Shown here piece after piece: positions 28,264 to 36,304 of a stretch of 64,000 bases of DNA. The translations under genes and the position numbers were made by a program. Every line of letters starts with the position of its first letter. Position 1 is the stretch's first letter. The notes under the pieces were generated by a model. The model made no database searches, was not told the DNA's origin, and saw only the letters and a program-made list of their open reading frames with translations. The DNA is from Candidatus Binatia bacterium (GTDB lineage: Bacteria; Desulfobacterota; Binatia; HRBIN30; BPIQ01): assembly GCA_026004195.1 (NCBI GenBank), contig BPIQ01000001.1:186001-250000 (forward strand), written 5' to 3'.

Positions 28264-29381
28264 CCGTGGATTTCGCCTCTCTCGTCCCCTCCTGGGTCCG
28301 ATCCCTCGAGCCCTACTCGCCCGGCATGCCGATCGAGGAGCTCGAGCGCCGGTACGGCATCCGCGACTCGATCAAGCTCGCCTCGAACGAGAACCCGCTC
28401 GGGCCCTCGCCGCGAGCGCTCGAGGCGGTGCGGGAGTCGCTCGGCGAACTCCACCGCTACCCCGAGGGCGACGCCTTCGTCCTTCGGCGCAAGCTCGCGG
28501 CACGGCTCGGTGTCTCTCCGGAAGCGCTCGTTTTCGGGCACGGGTCCAACGAGGTCCTCGAGCTGGTCGTACGCGCTTTTCTCTCTCCCGGCGAAGAAGC
28601 GGTGGTGGCCGAGGGGACGTTCCTGATCTACCGCCTGATCGTCCAGGCCGCGGGGGGGAGGGTACGGTCCGTCCCCCTGCGGGAGTTCACCCACGACCTC
28701 GAGGGCATGGCCGAAGCCGTGGGCAAGGGGACGAAGCTCGTCTTCGTCGCGAACCCCAACAACCCCACGGGTACGATCGTGCGTCGAGAGGAGTGGCGGC
28801 GTTTTCTCGAGAAACTCCCGGGTCACGTCGTGGTCGTGGTCGACGAGGCTTACGGCGAGTACGTCGAAGACCCCGAGTTTCCGGATGCGCTCGCGGCGAC
28901 GAGGGAAAAACCGGTCCTCGTGCTGCGGACGTTCTCGAAGATCTACGGGCTCGCCGGGCTCCGCCTCGGCTACGGCGTGGGCCCCCCGGGCCTCGTCGAG
29001 TTTCTCGAGAGGGTGAGGCAGCCGTTCAACGTCGGTACGCTCGCGCAGGTGGCCGCGGCGGCGGCGCTCGAGGACCACGAGCACGTCGAACGCAGCAAGC
29101 GCCTGAACCGCGAAGGGATGTGCCGGCTCGCCGAAGGGTTCCGTCGGCTCGGTCTTTTCTGGGTTCCGAGTCAGGCCAACTTCGTGCTGGTGCGGGTAGG
29201 GGACGGAGCTCGGATCTACGAGCGACTTCTGCGCCGCGGCGTGATCGTGCGGCCGATGGCCGCGTACGGGTTTCCGGAGTTCGTGCGGGTGACGGTCGGG
29301 GTCCCGGAAGAGAACGAGAGACTCCTGCGCTCGCTCGAAGAGGTGCTCCGGGAAGGCGGGAACGATGGGAGCGGTGGCTGA
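28260..29381 (+). CDS. hisC: HisC-like aromatic/histidinol-phosphate aminotransferase
   Basis: A 373-residue fold-type I PLP aminotransferase of the HisC family. It has KLASNENPLGPSPRALEAV at the N-terminus, VFVANPNNPTGTIV, DEAYGEYV, and the PLP lysine in RTFSKIYGLAGLRLGYG. It lies between pheA and tyrA with a four-base overlap on one side and 17 bases on the other. In this setting it may transaminate phenylpyruvate, hydroxyphenylpyruvate or prephenate in addition to, or instead of, histidinol phosphate. No other his genes are nearby. Confidence 0.88.
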   Translation: MTVDFASLVPSWVRSLEPYSPGMPIEELERRYGIRDSIKLASNENPLGPSPRALEAVRESLGELHRYPEGDAFVLRRKLAARLGVSPEALVFGHGSNEVLELVVRAFLSPGEEAVVAEGTFLIYRLIVQAAGGRVRSVPLREFTHDLEGMAEAVGKGTKLVFVANPNNPTGTIVRREEWRRFLEKLPGHVVVVVDEAYGEYVEDPEFPDALAATREKPVLVLRTFSKIYGLAGLRLGYGVGPPGLVEFLERVRQPFNVGTLAQVAAAAALEDHEHVERSKRLNREGMCRLAEGFRRLGLFWVPSQANFVLVRVGDGARIYERLLRRGVIVRPMAAYGFPEFVRVTVGVPEENERLLRSLEEVLREGGNDGSGG

Positions 29382-30210
29382 GCGAATGCTCGTCGCGGGC
29401 GTGGGCCTCGTCGGGGGATCGCTCGCCCTGGCGGCACGCCGGGGAGGGCTCGTGGGCGAGGTGGTCGGGTGGGGAAGGACCGCCGAGAATCTCGAGAAGG
29501 CCCGGGCCCTCGGGATCGTGGACCGGGTCGAACGGGACCTCGCGCGGGCGGCGCGGGGCGCGGACCTGGTCGTTCTCGCGGTCCCCGTGCGTGCCATGCC
29601 GGAGGTGGCGAACTGCGTCGGCGCCGCCGCCGGGTCGGGGGCGGTGGTCACGGACGTGGGGAGCGTGAAGGGAAGCCTCGTCTCGCAGCTCGAGGAACGG
29701 CTGGGCTCGCGCTTCGTGGGCGGTCATCCGATCGCGGGAACGGAAAAGAGCGGCCCCGGAGCCGCCCGCGCCGACCTCTTCGAAGGGAAGATCTGCGTCC
29801 TCACGCCGACGCGCAGGACTTCGAGCGAGGCGCTCGAGAAAGTGCGAGCTCTCTGGGAAGGGGTGGGGGCGCGGGTGCGGCTTCTCGACCCCGAGGAGCA
29901 CGATCGCGCGCTCGCCTGGACGAGCCACCTTCCGCACCTCTTCGCCTACGCCCTGGTTTCCCGGTGTCCCGCCGCCTACCGGGAGTTCGCGGGCCCGAGT
30001 TTCGGGGACGCGACCCGCGTAGCCTCGAGTGCCGCGGAAATCTGGAGGGACATCTTCGCGGCGAACGCGCGCTTCCTGGCGGAGGCGTGGGAGTCGGTCG
30101 TGGCCGAAGCCGAAAAGTTCCTCGGTCTCGCCGACCGCGGTGCGGTGGAAGAACTCGGGGCCGAGCTCGAGAGGGCTCGGCGGAAGAAGTCGGACGCCAC
30201 GGGGACATGA
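29365..30210 (+). CDS. tyrA: prephenate dehydrogenase
   Basis: A 281-residue TyrA-type dehydrogenase that oxidatively decarboxylates prephenate (or arogenate) for tyrosine synthesis. It has the Rossmann motif VAGVGLVGGSLALAAR, TDVGSVKGSLV, the catalytic-region GGHPIAGTEKSGP and the helical C-terminal half with AWTSHLPHLFAYAL. There is no ACT domain, so regulation probably lies with PheA. It overlaps hisC by 17 bases and aroA by four. Confidence 0.92.
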   Translation: MGAVAERMLVAGVGLVGGSLALAARRGGLVGEVVGWGRTAENLEKARALGIVDRVERDLARAARGADLVVLAVPVRAMPEVANCVGAAAGSGAVVTDVGSVKGSLVSQLEERLGSRFVGGHPIAGTEKSGPGAARADLFEGKICVLTPTRRTSSEALEKVRALWEGVGARVRLLDPEEHDRALAWTSHLPHLFAYALVSRCPAAYREFAGPSFGDATRVASSAAEIWRDIFAANARFLAEAWESVVAEAEKFLGLADRGAVEELGAELERARRKKSDATGT

Positions 30211-31487
30211 CGGAGCTCGAGATCCGACCGCTTTCGAGGCCGCCGCGGGCGGTCGTGCGCGTGCCGGGTTCGAAAAGCCTCACGAACCGCGCCCTGCTTC
30301 TCGCGGCTCTCGCCGAGGGGGACTCCGTCGTTTCCGAAGCGCTCTTCAGCGAGGACACGCGTGTCATGTCCGTGGCCCTGCGGCAGCTCGGCGTGGCCGT
30401 GGAGGAGGACGAAAAGGCCAGGCGGTTTTTCGTGCGCGGGAACGCCGGAAACATTCCCGTCACCGAGGCGAGCCTCCACGTGGGGAACGCCGGGACGGCC
30501 GCGCGATTCCTGGTCGCGTACGCGTGTCTCGGTCGGGGCCGGTTCGTCGTCGACGGGAGCCCGAGGATGAGGGAGCGGCCGATCGGGGACCTCCTCGAGG
30601 CACTCGGCCGCCTCGGCGCGAAGGTCTCGAGCCCCACGGGATGCCCGCCGGTGCGGATCGAGGCTCGGGGACTCGAGGGCGGAAGGACCGAGGTGCGTGG
30701 AGCCGCGAGCTCGCAGTACCTCTCGGCGCTCCTGCTCGTGGCACCCTATGCGCGGTCCGACACCGAGATCGAGGTCTCGGGCGAGCTCGTGGCCAAGCCG
30801 TACGTGGACATGACGCTGCGGATCATGGAGGAGTTCGGGGTGCGAGCCGAACGGGAGGGCTACCGGCGTTTTTTCGTCCCGCACGGTCAGTCGTACCGCG
30901 GGCGTGTTTACCGTGTCGAGGCGGACGCTTCGAGCGCCCATTATTTCTGGGCGGCCGCGGCTCTGACGGGAGGGGAGGTGACGGTGGAAGGCGTGGGGAC
31001 GGCGAGCGTGCAGGGCGACGTGCGCTTCGCGGACGTGCTCGAGCGAATGGGCGCCGAAGTCGTCCGCGGGACCGATCGCATCGCGGTTCGCGGAACGGGA
31101 CGCCTGCGGGGTCTGGAAGTGGACATGAACGCGATACCCGACACGGCGCCCACGCTGGCCGTGCTCGCGCTCTTCGCGGAGGGACCCGTTCGGATCCGTA
31201 ACGTGGCCCACCTTCGAATCCACGAGAGCGAGCGGATCCGGAGCGTGGCCACGGAGCTACGCAAGCTCGGCGGGCGGGTCGAAGAACTCGAGGACGGCTG
31301 GGCCGTCGAACCTTCCGAGCTGCGGGGTGCCGAGCTCGACCCCCGCGACGACCACCGGCTCGCCATGGCGTTCTCGCTCGCGGGGTTGCGCGTCCCGGGG
31401 GTTCGCCTGCGCGACCCGGACTGCGTCCGGAAGACCTTTCCGGACTTTTTCGCGGTCCTCGACACGCTGCGGGGAGAGGGGACGTGA
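30207..31487 (+). CDS. aroA: 3-phosphoshikimate 1-carboxyvinyltransferase (EPSP synthase)
   Basis: AroA joins shikimate-3-phosphate and PEP to form EPSP. The 426-residue protein has VPGSKSLTNRALLLAALAEG at the N-terminus, HVGNAGTAARFLVAYACLG, DGSPRMRERPIGDLLEAL, and the C-terminal HESERIRSVATELRKLGG and DDHRLAMAFSLAGL. The family segment that usually reads L-F-L-G-N-A-G-T is here H-V-G-N-A-G-T-A. It overlaps tyrA and cmk by four bases each, a continuous translational chain. Confidence 0.94.
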   Translation: MTELEIRPLSRPPRAVVRVPGSKSLTNRALLLAALAEGDSVVSEALFSEDTRVMSVALRQLGVAVEEDEKARRFFVRGNAGNIPVTEASLHVGNAGTAARFLVAYACLGRGRFVVDGSPRMRERPIGDLLEALGRLGAKVSSPTGCPPVRIEARGLEGGRTEVRGAASSQYLSALLLVAPYARSDTEIEVSGELVAKPYVDMTLRIMEEFGVRAEREGYRRFFVPHGQSYRGRVYRVEADASSAHYFWAAAALTGGEVTVEGVGTASVQGDVRFADVLERMGAEVVRGTDRIAVRGTGRLRGLEVDMNAIPDTAPTLAVLALFAEGPVRIRNVAHLRIHESERIRSVATELRKLGGRVEELEDGWAVEPSELRGAELDPRDDHRLAMAFSLAGLRVPGVRLRDPDCVRKTFPDFFAVLDTLRGEGT

Positions 31488-32143
31488 TCGTCGCGATCGA
31501 CGGACCCGCGGGGGCGGGGAAAAGCACGGTCGGCAAGCTCGTGGCGCGCAGGCTCGGCTTCCGCTACGTCGATTCGGGTGCGATGTATCGCGCCGTGGGA
31601 GTCCTGGCCGCGGAGCGGGGCCTCCCCTTCGACGACGAAGCGAGTCTCGTCCCGCTGTGCGAGGAGCTCGAGGTCGTCTTCGAGTCGGACGGCGTTCGGA
31701 TTCTCGCGGGCGGCAGGGACCTGACCGAAGCCCTCCGCACGGCGGACGCCGGGCAATGGGCGTCGCGCGTTTCGGTGTTGCCGGGAGTTCGGGCGAGGCT
31801 CGTCGAGCGGCAGCGAGCGCTCGCGCGGGGCGGTGACGTCGTGATGGAGGGCCGGGACATCGGGACCGTGGTGTGCCCCGATGCCGAAGTGAAAATCTAC
31901 CTCGACGCCGAGCCCCGCGAGAGGGCCGAGCGACGCGCCCGGGAACTCGAAGAGCGGGGCGAGCGGGTGGACCGCGAGCGCATCCTCCGGGAAATCGAAG
32001 AGCGGGACCGCAGGGATCGGGAGCGTTCCACCGCGCCGCTCCGTCCGGCTCCGGACGCCGTGCGGATCGACACGACCGGTCGCACGCTGGAGGAGGTCGT
32101 CGCGCGGGTCGTTTCGCTCGTTCGCGCGAAGGCGGCCCCTTGA
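31484..32143 (+). CDS. cmk: bacterial-type cytidylate kinase
   Basis: A 219-residue (d)CMP kinase. P-loop IDGPAGAGKSTVGKLVARRL, then YVDSGAMYRAVGVLA, VMEGRDIGTVVCPDAEVKIY and the C-terminal RDRRDRERSTAPLRPAPDAV. This is the standard Cmk of the aroA-cmk-rpsA neighbourhood. A second, archaeal-type kinase gene lies at 19473. It overlaps aroA by four bases (GTGA); the rpsA promoter overlaps its stop codon. Confidence 0.94.
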   Translation: MIVAIDGPAGAGKSTVGKLVARRLGFRYVDSGAMYRAVGVLAAERGLPFDDEASLVPLCEELEVVFESDGVRILAGGRDLTEALRTADAGQWASRVSVLPGVRARLVERQRALARGGDVVMEGRDIGTVVCPDAEVKIYLDAEPRERAERRARELEERGERVDRERILREIEERDRRDRERSTAPLRPAPDAVRIDTTGRTLEEVVARVVSLVRAKAAP

Positions 32144-32168
32144 ACTTGGGAGCCCGCGGCGATATGGG
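32140..32168 (+). promoter_or_regulatory. rpsA promoter
   Basis: TTGAAC (32140-32145), 17 bases, then TATGGG (32163-32168). The leader of about 30 bases carries the ribosome site AGGGGGT (32187-32193) before the rpsA ATG at 32204. Confidence 0.5.
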
Positions 32169-32203
32169 TGAGGCGAGCACCACCTTAGGGGGTAGAGTTT
32201 GTA

Positions 32204-33940
32204 ATGGATGAACGACGCGAGAACGCAGGGAGGGGCGAGGAAGAAAACTTCGAGAGGCTTTTCGAGGAAAGCCTCCGGACACTCCGTCCGGGGGACATCG
32301 TACGCGGCAAGGTCGTCTCCGTCCGGCCCGACGTCGTGACGGTCGACATCGGCTACAAGTCCGAGGGTCAGATCCCTGCGCACGAGTTCGCGGATCGCGA
32401 AGGCAACGTCACGGTTCGCGAAGGGGACGAGGTCGACGTGTTCTTCGACGGCACCGACTACGAGACCGGGGCCGTCGTGCTCTCGCGCTGGAAGGCCGAG
32501 CAGCACAAGGTCTGGCACCAGATCGAGGAAGCTTACAGGAACGGGACCTTCGTCGAGGGTACGATCGTGGCGAAGGTCAAGGGCGGGCTCAGGGTCGACC
32601 TCGGTGTGCCGGCGTTCTTGCCGGGATCGCACGCCGATATCCGCCCGTCCCGCAACCTCGACCGCTTTCTCGGGCAGCGGGCGCGCTTTGCCGTCCTCAA
32701 GTACAACCGGGCGCGCGGCAACGTGGTCGTGTCCCGCCGAGCCGTGATCGAGCGGGAGAGGGAAGCGCTCAAGGAGGAGACGCTCAAGATTCTCGAGGAA
32801 GGGGTCATCCTCGAAGGGACGGTCAAGAACGTGACCGACTACGGGGCTTTCGTGGACCTCGGCGGAATCGACGGCCTTCTGCACGTCACGGACATGGCGT
32901 GGGGCCGGGTCGAGAAGCCGACGGACGTCGTGCAGGTCGGGGAGAAGGTACGTGTCGTCGTCCTGAAGTACGACGCCGAGCGGGGACGGGTGTCGCTCGG
33001 GATGAAACAGATCCTTCCCAATCCGTGGGACACCGTCGACGAACGCTATCCGGTGGGCGCCCGCGTGCGGGGCCGGGTCGTCAGCGTGACGGACTACGGG
33101 GCGTTCGTGGAGCTCGAGCGGGGGGTGGAAGGGCTCGTGCACGTCTCGGAAATGTCCTGGACCAAGCGTGTCACGCACCCCTCCAAGGTGGTCGAGCCCG
33201 GGCAGGAGGTCGACGTCGTCGTCCTGGACGTCGACAGCCACAACCGCAGGATCTCGCTGGGTCTCAAGCAAGCCGCGCCCAATCCCTGGGAGCTTCTCAA
33301 GGTCAACCATCCCGTCGGGAGTCGCGTGACCGGTGTGGTGAAGAACGTGACGGATTTCGGGATCTTCGTCGGCCTCGAGGAGGGGATCGACGGCCTCGTG
33401 CACGTCTCGGACATGCACTGGACGAAGAAGATCCGGCACCCGTCCGAGCTCTACAAGAAGGGGGACGTGGTCGAAGCCGTGGTTCTCGAGATCGATCCCG
33501 AAAACGAGAGGGTTTCCCTCGGGATCAAGCAGCTCAAGCCCGACCCTTGGAAGGTCGCGGCCGAGCGGTACCCGGTCGGCAGCCGGGTGAAGGGCAAGGT
33601 CACGTCGGTTGCCGACTTCGGCGTGTTCGTCGAGCTCGACGAGGGAATCGAGGGCCTGATCCACGTCTCGCAGCTGAGCACCGAGCGCATCGAGAAGCCG
33701 CACGACCACTTCCGGCCCGGTCAGGAAGTGGAAGCCGAAGTCACGAACATCGACCCTTCGGAGCACAAGATCTCGCTCAGCATCAAGGCCCTGCGGCGGA
33801 GCGAGGAAAAGGAGGAAGTGGAATCCTACCTCCGCCAGGAGCGGGAAGGCGCGCGATTTTCCTTCGAGGACATCCTTCGGGCCAAGGATGTCCAGTTGGC
33901 GAAAGACACCGGGCTCCGGAACGAGGACGAGAAAGAGTAA
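32204..33940 (+). CDS. rpsA: 30S ribosomal protein S1
   Basis: S1 helps the ribosome bind and unfold mRNA. The 578-residue protein has six S1 (OB-fold) repeats. The first is near PGDIVRGKVVSVRPDVVTVD, and the last four are closely similar, each with a GxVxxVTDYGAFVxL-type core and an (H)VSxM/L element. The acidic N-terminal stretch (about 25 residues) and the C-terminal 35 residues are non-repetitive. Length is normal. Translation starts at an ATG preceded by AGGGGGT with a ten-base spacer, one of the clearer leader arrangements in the window. ihfB follows. Confidence 0.96.
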   Translation: MDERRENAGRGEEENFERLFEESLRTLRPGDIVRGKVVSVRPDVVTVDIGYKSEGQIPAHEFADREGNVTVREGDEVDVFFDGTDYETGAVVLSRWKAEQHKVWHQIEEAYRNGTFVEGTIVAKVKGGLRVDLGVPAFLPGSHADIRPSRNLDRFLGQRARFAVLKYNRARGNVVVSRRAVIEREREALKEETLKILEEGVILEGTVKNVTDYGAFVDLGGIDGLLHVTDMAWGRVEKPTDVVQVGEKVRVVVLKYDAERGRVSLGMKQILPNPWDTVDERYPVGARVRGRVVSVTDYGAFVELERGVEGLVHVSEMSWTKRVTHPSKVVEPGQEVDVVVLDVDSHNRRISLGLKQAAPNPWELLKVNHPVGSRVTGVVKNVTDFGIFVGLEEGIDGLVHVSDMHWTKKIRHPSELYKKGDVVEAVVLEIDPENERVSLGIKQLKPDPWKVAAERYPVGSRVKGKVTSVADFGVFVELDEGIEGLIHVSQLSTERIEKPHDHFRPGQEVEAEVTNIDPSEHKISLSIKALRRSEEKEEVESYLRQEREGARFSFEDILRAKDVQLAKDTGLRNEDEKE

Positions 33941-33963
33941 GTCGGGCACTTGGGGGGGTGTCC

Positions 33964-34314
33964 ATGACGAGAAGGGACCTGATCGAAGAAGTCGTGCGTC
34001 TCTATCCCAGGTTTTCCCGGCGAGACGCCGAGGTCCTGGTCAAGGGGGTCTTCGAGGCGATGGCCGAAGCGCTCGTGCGCGGAGACCGGATCGAAATCCG
34101 CGGATTCGGGAGCTTTTTTTCGAAACACCGGCAGCGTCGCGAGGGGCGGAATCCGAGGACCGGTAAGGTGGTTTTCGTCGAGGCCAAGCGCGTGCCTTTT
34201 TTCAAGGTCGGCAAGGAGCTTCGCCTGCGCGTGAACGGGCGTCGGTCTTCCGAACCCGTCCCGCGCGAGGCCGGGGCGCCGTCGCCCTTCGGCTCCCCGC
34301 GCCTGGAATCTTGA
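33964..34314 (+). CDS. ihfB: integration host factor beta / HU-family DNA-binding protein
   Basis: A 116-residue HU/IHF protein that bends DNA. It starts MTRRDLIEEVVRLYPRFSRR and holds EIRGFGSFFSKHRQRREGRN, where the beta-arm RNPRTGKVV carries the intercalating Pro. About 20 residues beyond the usual end (after FFKVGKELRLRVN) form a Pro/Ser-rich tail. Placement right after rpsA is typical of ihfB, so the beta subunit is preferred to HU. Its stop overlaps the HIT gene start (TGATG). Confidence 0.88.
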   Translation: MTRRDLIEEVVRLYPRFSRRDAEVLVKGVFEAMAEALVRGDRIEIRGFGSFFSKHRQRREGRNPRTGKVVFVEAKRVPFFKVGKELRLRVNGRRSSEPVPREAGAPSPFGSPRLES

Positions 34315-34808
34315 TGCGGGTCCTCTGGGCTCCGTGGCGGATGGCGTACGTCGGGGGTCCGAAAGACCCCCGCTGCATCTTCTGTCTCGGCGCCGACTTC
34401 GACCCGAGAGCGGAACTCGTCCTCTACGAGGACCCGGCGAGCGTCGTTCTCCTGAACCGGTACCCGTACGCGAGCGTGCACCTCATGGTAGCCCCGCGCT
34501 CCCACGTGGGAGACCCGTGCGCGCTGGATGCCGGGGCGTTCCGGGCCGTCACGGACCTCGTTCGGGACACGATCGGAATCCTGCGGGAAGAGTACGGGCC
34601 CGACGGTTTCAACGTGGGACTCAATCTCGGGCGGGCCGCGGGTGCGGGCTTCGAGGACCACTTCCACTGGCACGTGGTTCCGCGCTGGCACGGGGACACG
34701 AACTTCATGCCGCTTCTCGCGGACGTCCGGGTTCTTCCGGAGCATCTCGAGCGGACCTACGACCGGTTGCGACCACGCTTCGAGAGCCGCAAGGTTCGCT
34801 CCGCGTAG
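34314..34808 (+). CDS. HIT-family nucleotide hydrolase/Ap4A phosphorylase-like
   Basis: A 164-residue histidine-triad protein. It has an N-terminal zinc pair CIFC (residues 21 and 24), NRYPYASVHLMVAPRSHV, and the catalytic triad in EDHFHWHVVPRW (His 116, 118 and 120). The trailing HGDTNFMPLLADVRVLPE is shared with Ap4A phosphorylase-like HIT proteins. The natural substrate may be a dinucleoside polyphosphate or an adenylated metabolite. It overlaps ihfB by one base. Confidence 0.9.
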   Translation: MRVLWAPWRMAYVGGPKDPRCIFCLGADFDPRAELVLYEDPASVVLLNRYPYASVHLMVAPRSHVGDPCALDAGAFRAVTDLVRDTIGILREEYGPDGFNVGLNLGRAAGAGFEDHFHWHVVPRWHGDTNFMPLLADVRVLPEHLERTYDRLRPRFESRKVRSA

Positions 34809-34815
34809 CTCCCGG

Positions 34816-34844
34816 TTGTCGCGGGGGACACGAGCCCCTATAAT
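34816..34844 (+). promoter_or_regulatory. promoter of the AAA+/VWA operon, leaderless layout
   Basis: TTGTCG (34816-34821), 17 bases, then a perfect TATAAT (34839-34844). The GTG start codon of the AAA+ gene is six bases after the -10 box, at the expected transcription start. Confidence 0.65.
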
Positions 34845-34850
34845 CACGCC

Positions 34851-36290
34851 GTGGACCGAAGGTCGCCCGAAGAACGAAGCTCGAGCGGACCGTCGACGAC
34901 GGAGGCGAGAACCCTCGGAGAGCTCCGGCGGGCGGGCTACCGCGTCCTTCCCGTCCGGGAAGAAATGCGGCGGAACCTGCTCCGCAAGCTCGCCCGGAAA
35001 GAACGAATTCTTCCCGGAATTCTCGGCTACGAGGACACCGTGATTCCCGAGCTGGAGAACGCGATCCTCGCGGGGCACCACATCGTGTTCCTCGGCGAGC
35101 GAGGACAGGCGAAATCCCGGATCCTGCGCGGCCTCGTCGAGTTCCTGGACGAAGCCGTGCCGATCGTCCGGGGATGCGAGATCAACGACAATCCCTTCGC
35201 ACCCATCTGTTCCTCCTGCCGGCGGCGGAAGGAAGCGGAGGGTGACGAGCTCGAGATCGAGTGGATCGGGCGCGAGCGCCGGTACGCGGAAAAGCTCGCG
35301 ACGCCCGACGTGACGATCGCGGACCTGGTCGGCGAAATCGACCCGGTCAAGGTCGCCGAGGGGCGCTACCTGGCCGACGAGGAGACGATCCACTTCGGCC
35401 TCATACCGCGCGCGAACCGCGGGATCTTCGCCATCAACGAGCTGCCCGACCTCACCGAGAAGGTGCAGGTGGCGCTCTTCAACCTGATGGAAGAACGGGA
35501 CGTGCAGATCAAGGGCTACAAGGTCCGCCTGCCCCTCGATCTCGTCGTCGTGGCGAGCGCCAACCCGGAGGATTACACGAGTCGGGGCAGGATCATCACG
35601 CCGCTCAAGGATCGGTTCGACGCTCAGATCCGGACGCACTACCCGAGGACGATCGAGGACGAGATGCGCATCATGGAGCAGGAGGCCGCCTCGTGGGACC
35701 GCGAGGGACGGCTCGTGGGCGTGCCGCAGTTCATCCGGGAGATCATCGCGCAACTCACGTTCGAGGCGCGCGAGTGTGCCGAGATCAACCAGTCCTCGGG
35801 CGTGAGCGTGCGGATGACCATCAACAACTTCGAGACGGTGCTGAGCAACGCGGAGAAGAGGGCGGTGCGGCTCGGGGAGAAAGAGATCGTCCCTCGACTC
35901 ACCGACCTGCCGGCCCTTCTCGCCTCGACGGCGGGAAAGATCGAGCTCGAGTACGCGGGCGAGGAAAAGCGGGAGGAGGAACTCGTCGAGCGGCTCTTGA
36001 ACCGCGCGGTGCTCAAGGTGTTCGACCGGTACTTCCGCGTCGAGCAGCTTCGGTCCGTCGTCGAGTACTTCGACGGCTGGGGAGTGGAGGTGTCGGACGA
36101 GATGCCTTCCGAGGATTATCTCGAGGGGGTGCGCGAGATCCCGGGTCTCCGGGAAGCCATCACGGTGCTCGGCGAGGTGGAAAGCCCCGGCTTTCTCGCG
36201 GCGGCCACGGAGTTCATCCTGGAGGGGCTCCACCTCCACCAGAAACTCAACAAGGAAAAGGAGGGGGGACGCTTCACCTACCGGCGTTGA
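34851..36290 (+). CDS. MoxR/Mg-chelatase-like AAA+ ATPase
   Basis: A 479-residue AAA+ ATPase related to magnesium chelatase subunit I and MoxR. Walker A is GERGQAKS (residues 82-89). Walker B/sensor regions are IFAINELPDLTEKVQVALF and VVVASANPEDYTSRGRI. A four-cysteine-like insert (CEINDNPFAPICSSCRRR) comes between them. MoxR-type ATPases work with VWA-domain partners in chaperone-like assembly or metal insertion; the next gene encodes such a partner. The GTG start coincides with the predicted transcription start. Substrate unknown. Confidence 0.85.
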   Translation: MDRRSPEERSSSGPSTTEARTLGELRRAGYRVLPVREEMRRNLLRKLARKERILPGILGYEDTVIPELENAILAGHHIVFLGERGQAKSRILRGLVEFLDEAVPIVRGCEINDNPFAPICSSCRRRKEAEGDELEIEWIGRERRYAEKLATPDVTIADLVGEIDPVKVAEGRYLADEETIHFGLIPRANRGIFAINELPDLTEKVQVALFNLMEERDVQIKGYKVRLPLDLVVVASANPEDYTSRGRIITPLKDRFDAQIRTHYPRTIEDEMRIMEQEAASWDREGRLVGVPQFIREIIAQLTFEARECAEINQSSGVSVRMTINNFETVLSNAEKRAVRLGEKEIVPRLTDLPALLASTAGKIELEYAGEEKREEELVERLLNRAVLKVFDRYFRVEQLRSVVEYFDGWGVEVSDEMPSEDYLEGVREIPGLREAITVLGEVESPGFLAAATEFILEGLHLHQKLNKEKEGGRFTYRR

Positions 36291-36304
36291 GCCTCGGCTT
36301 CCGG

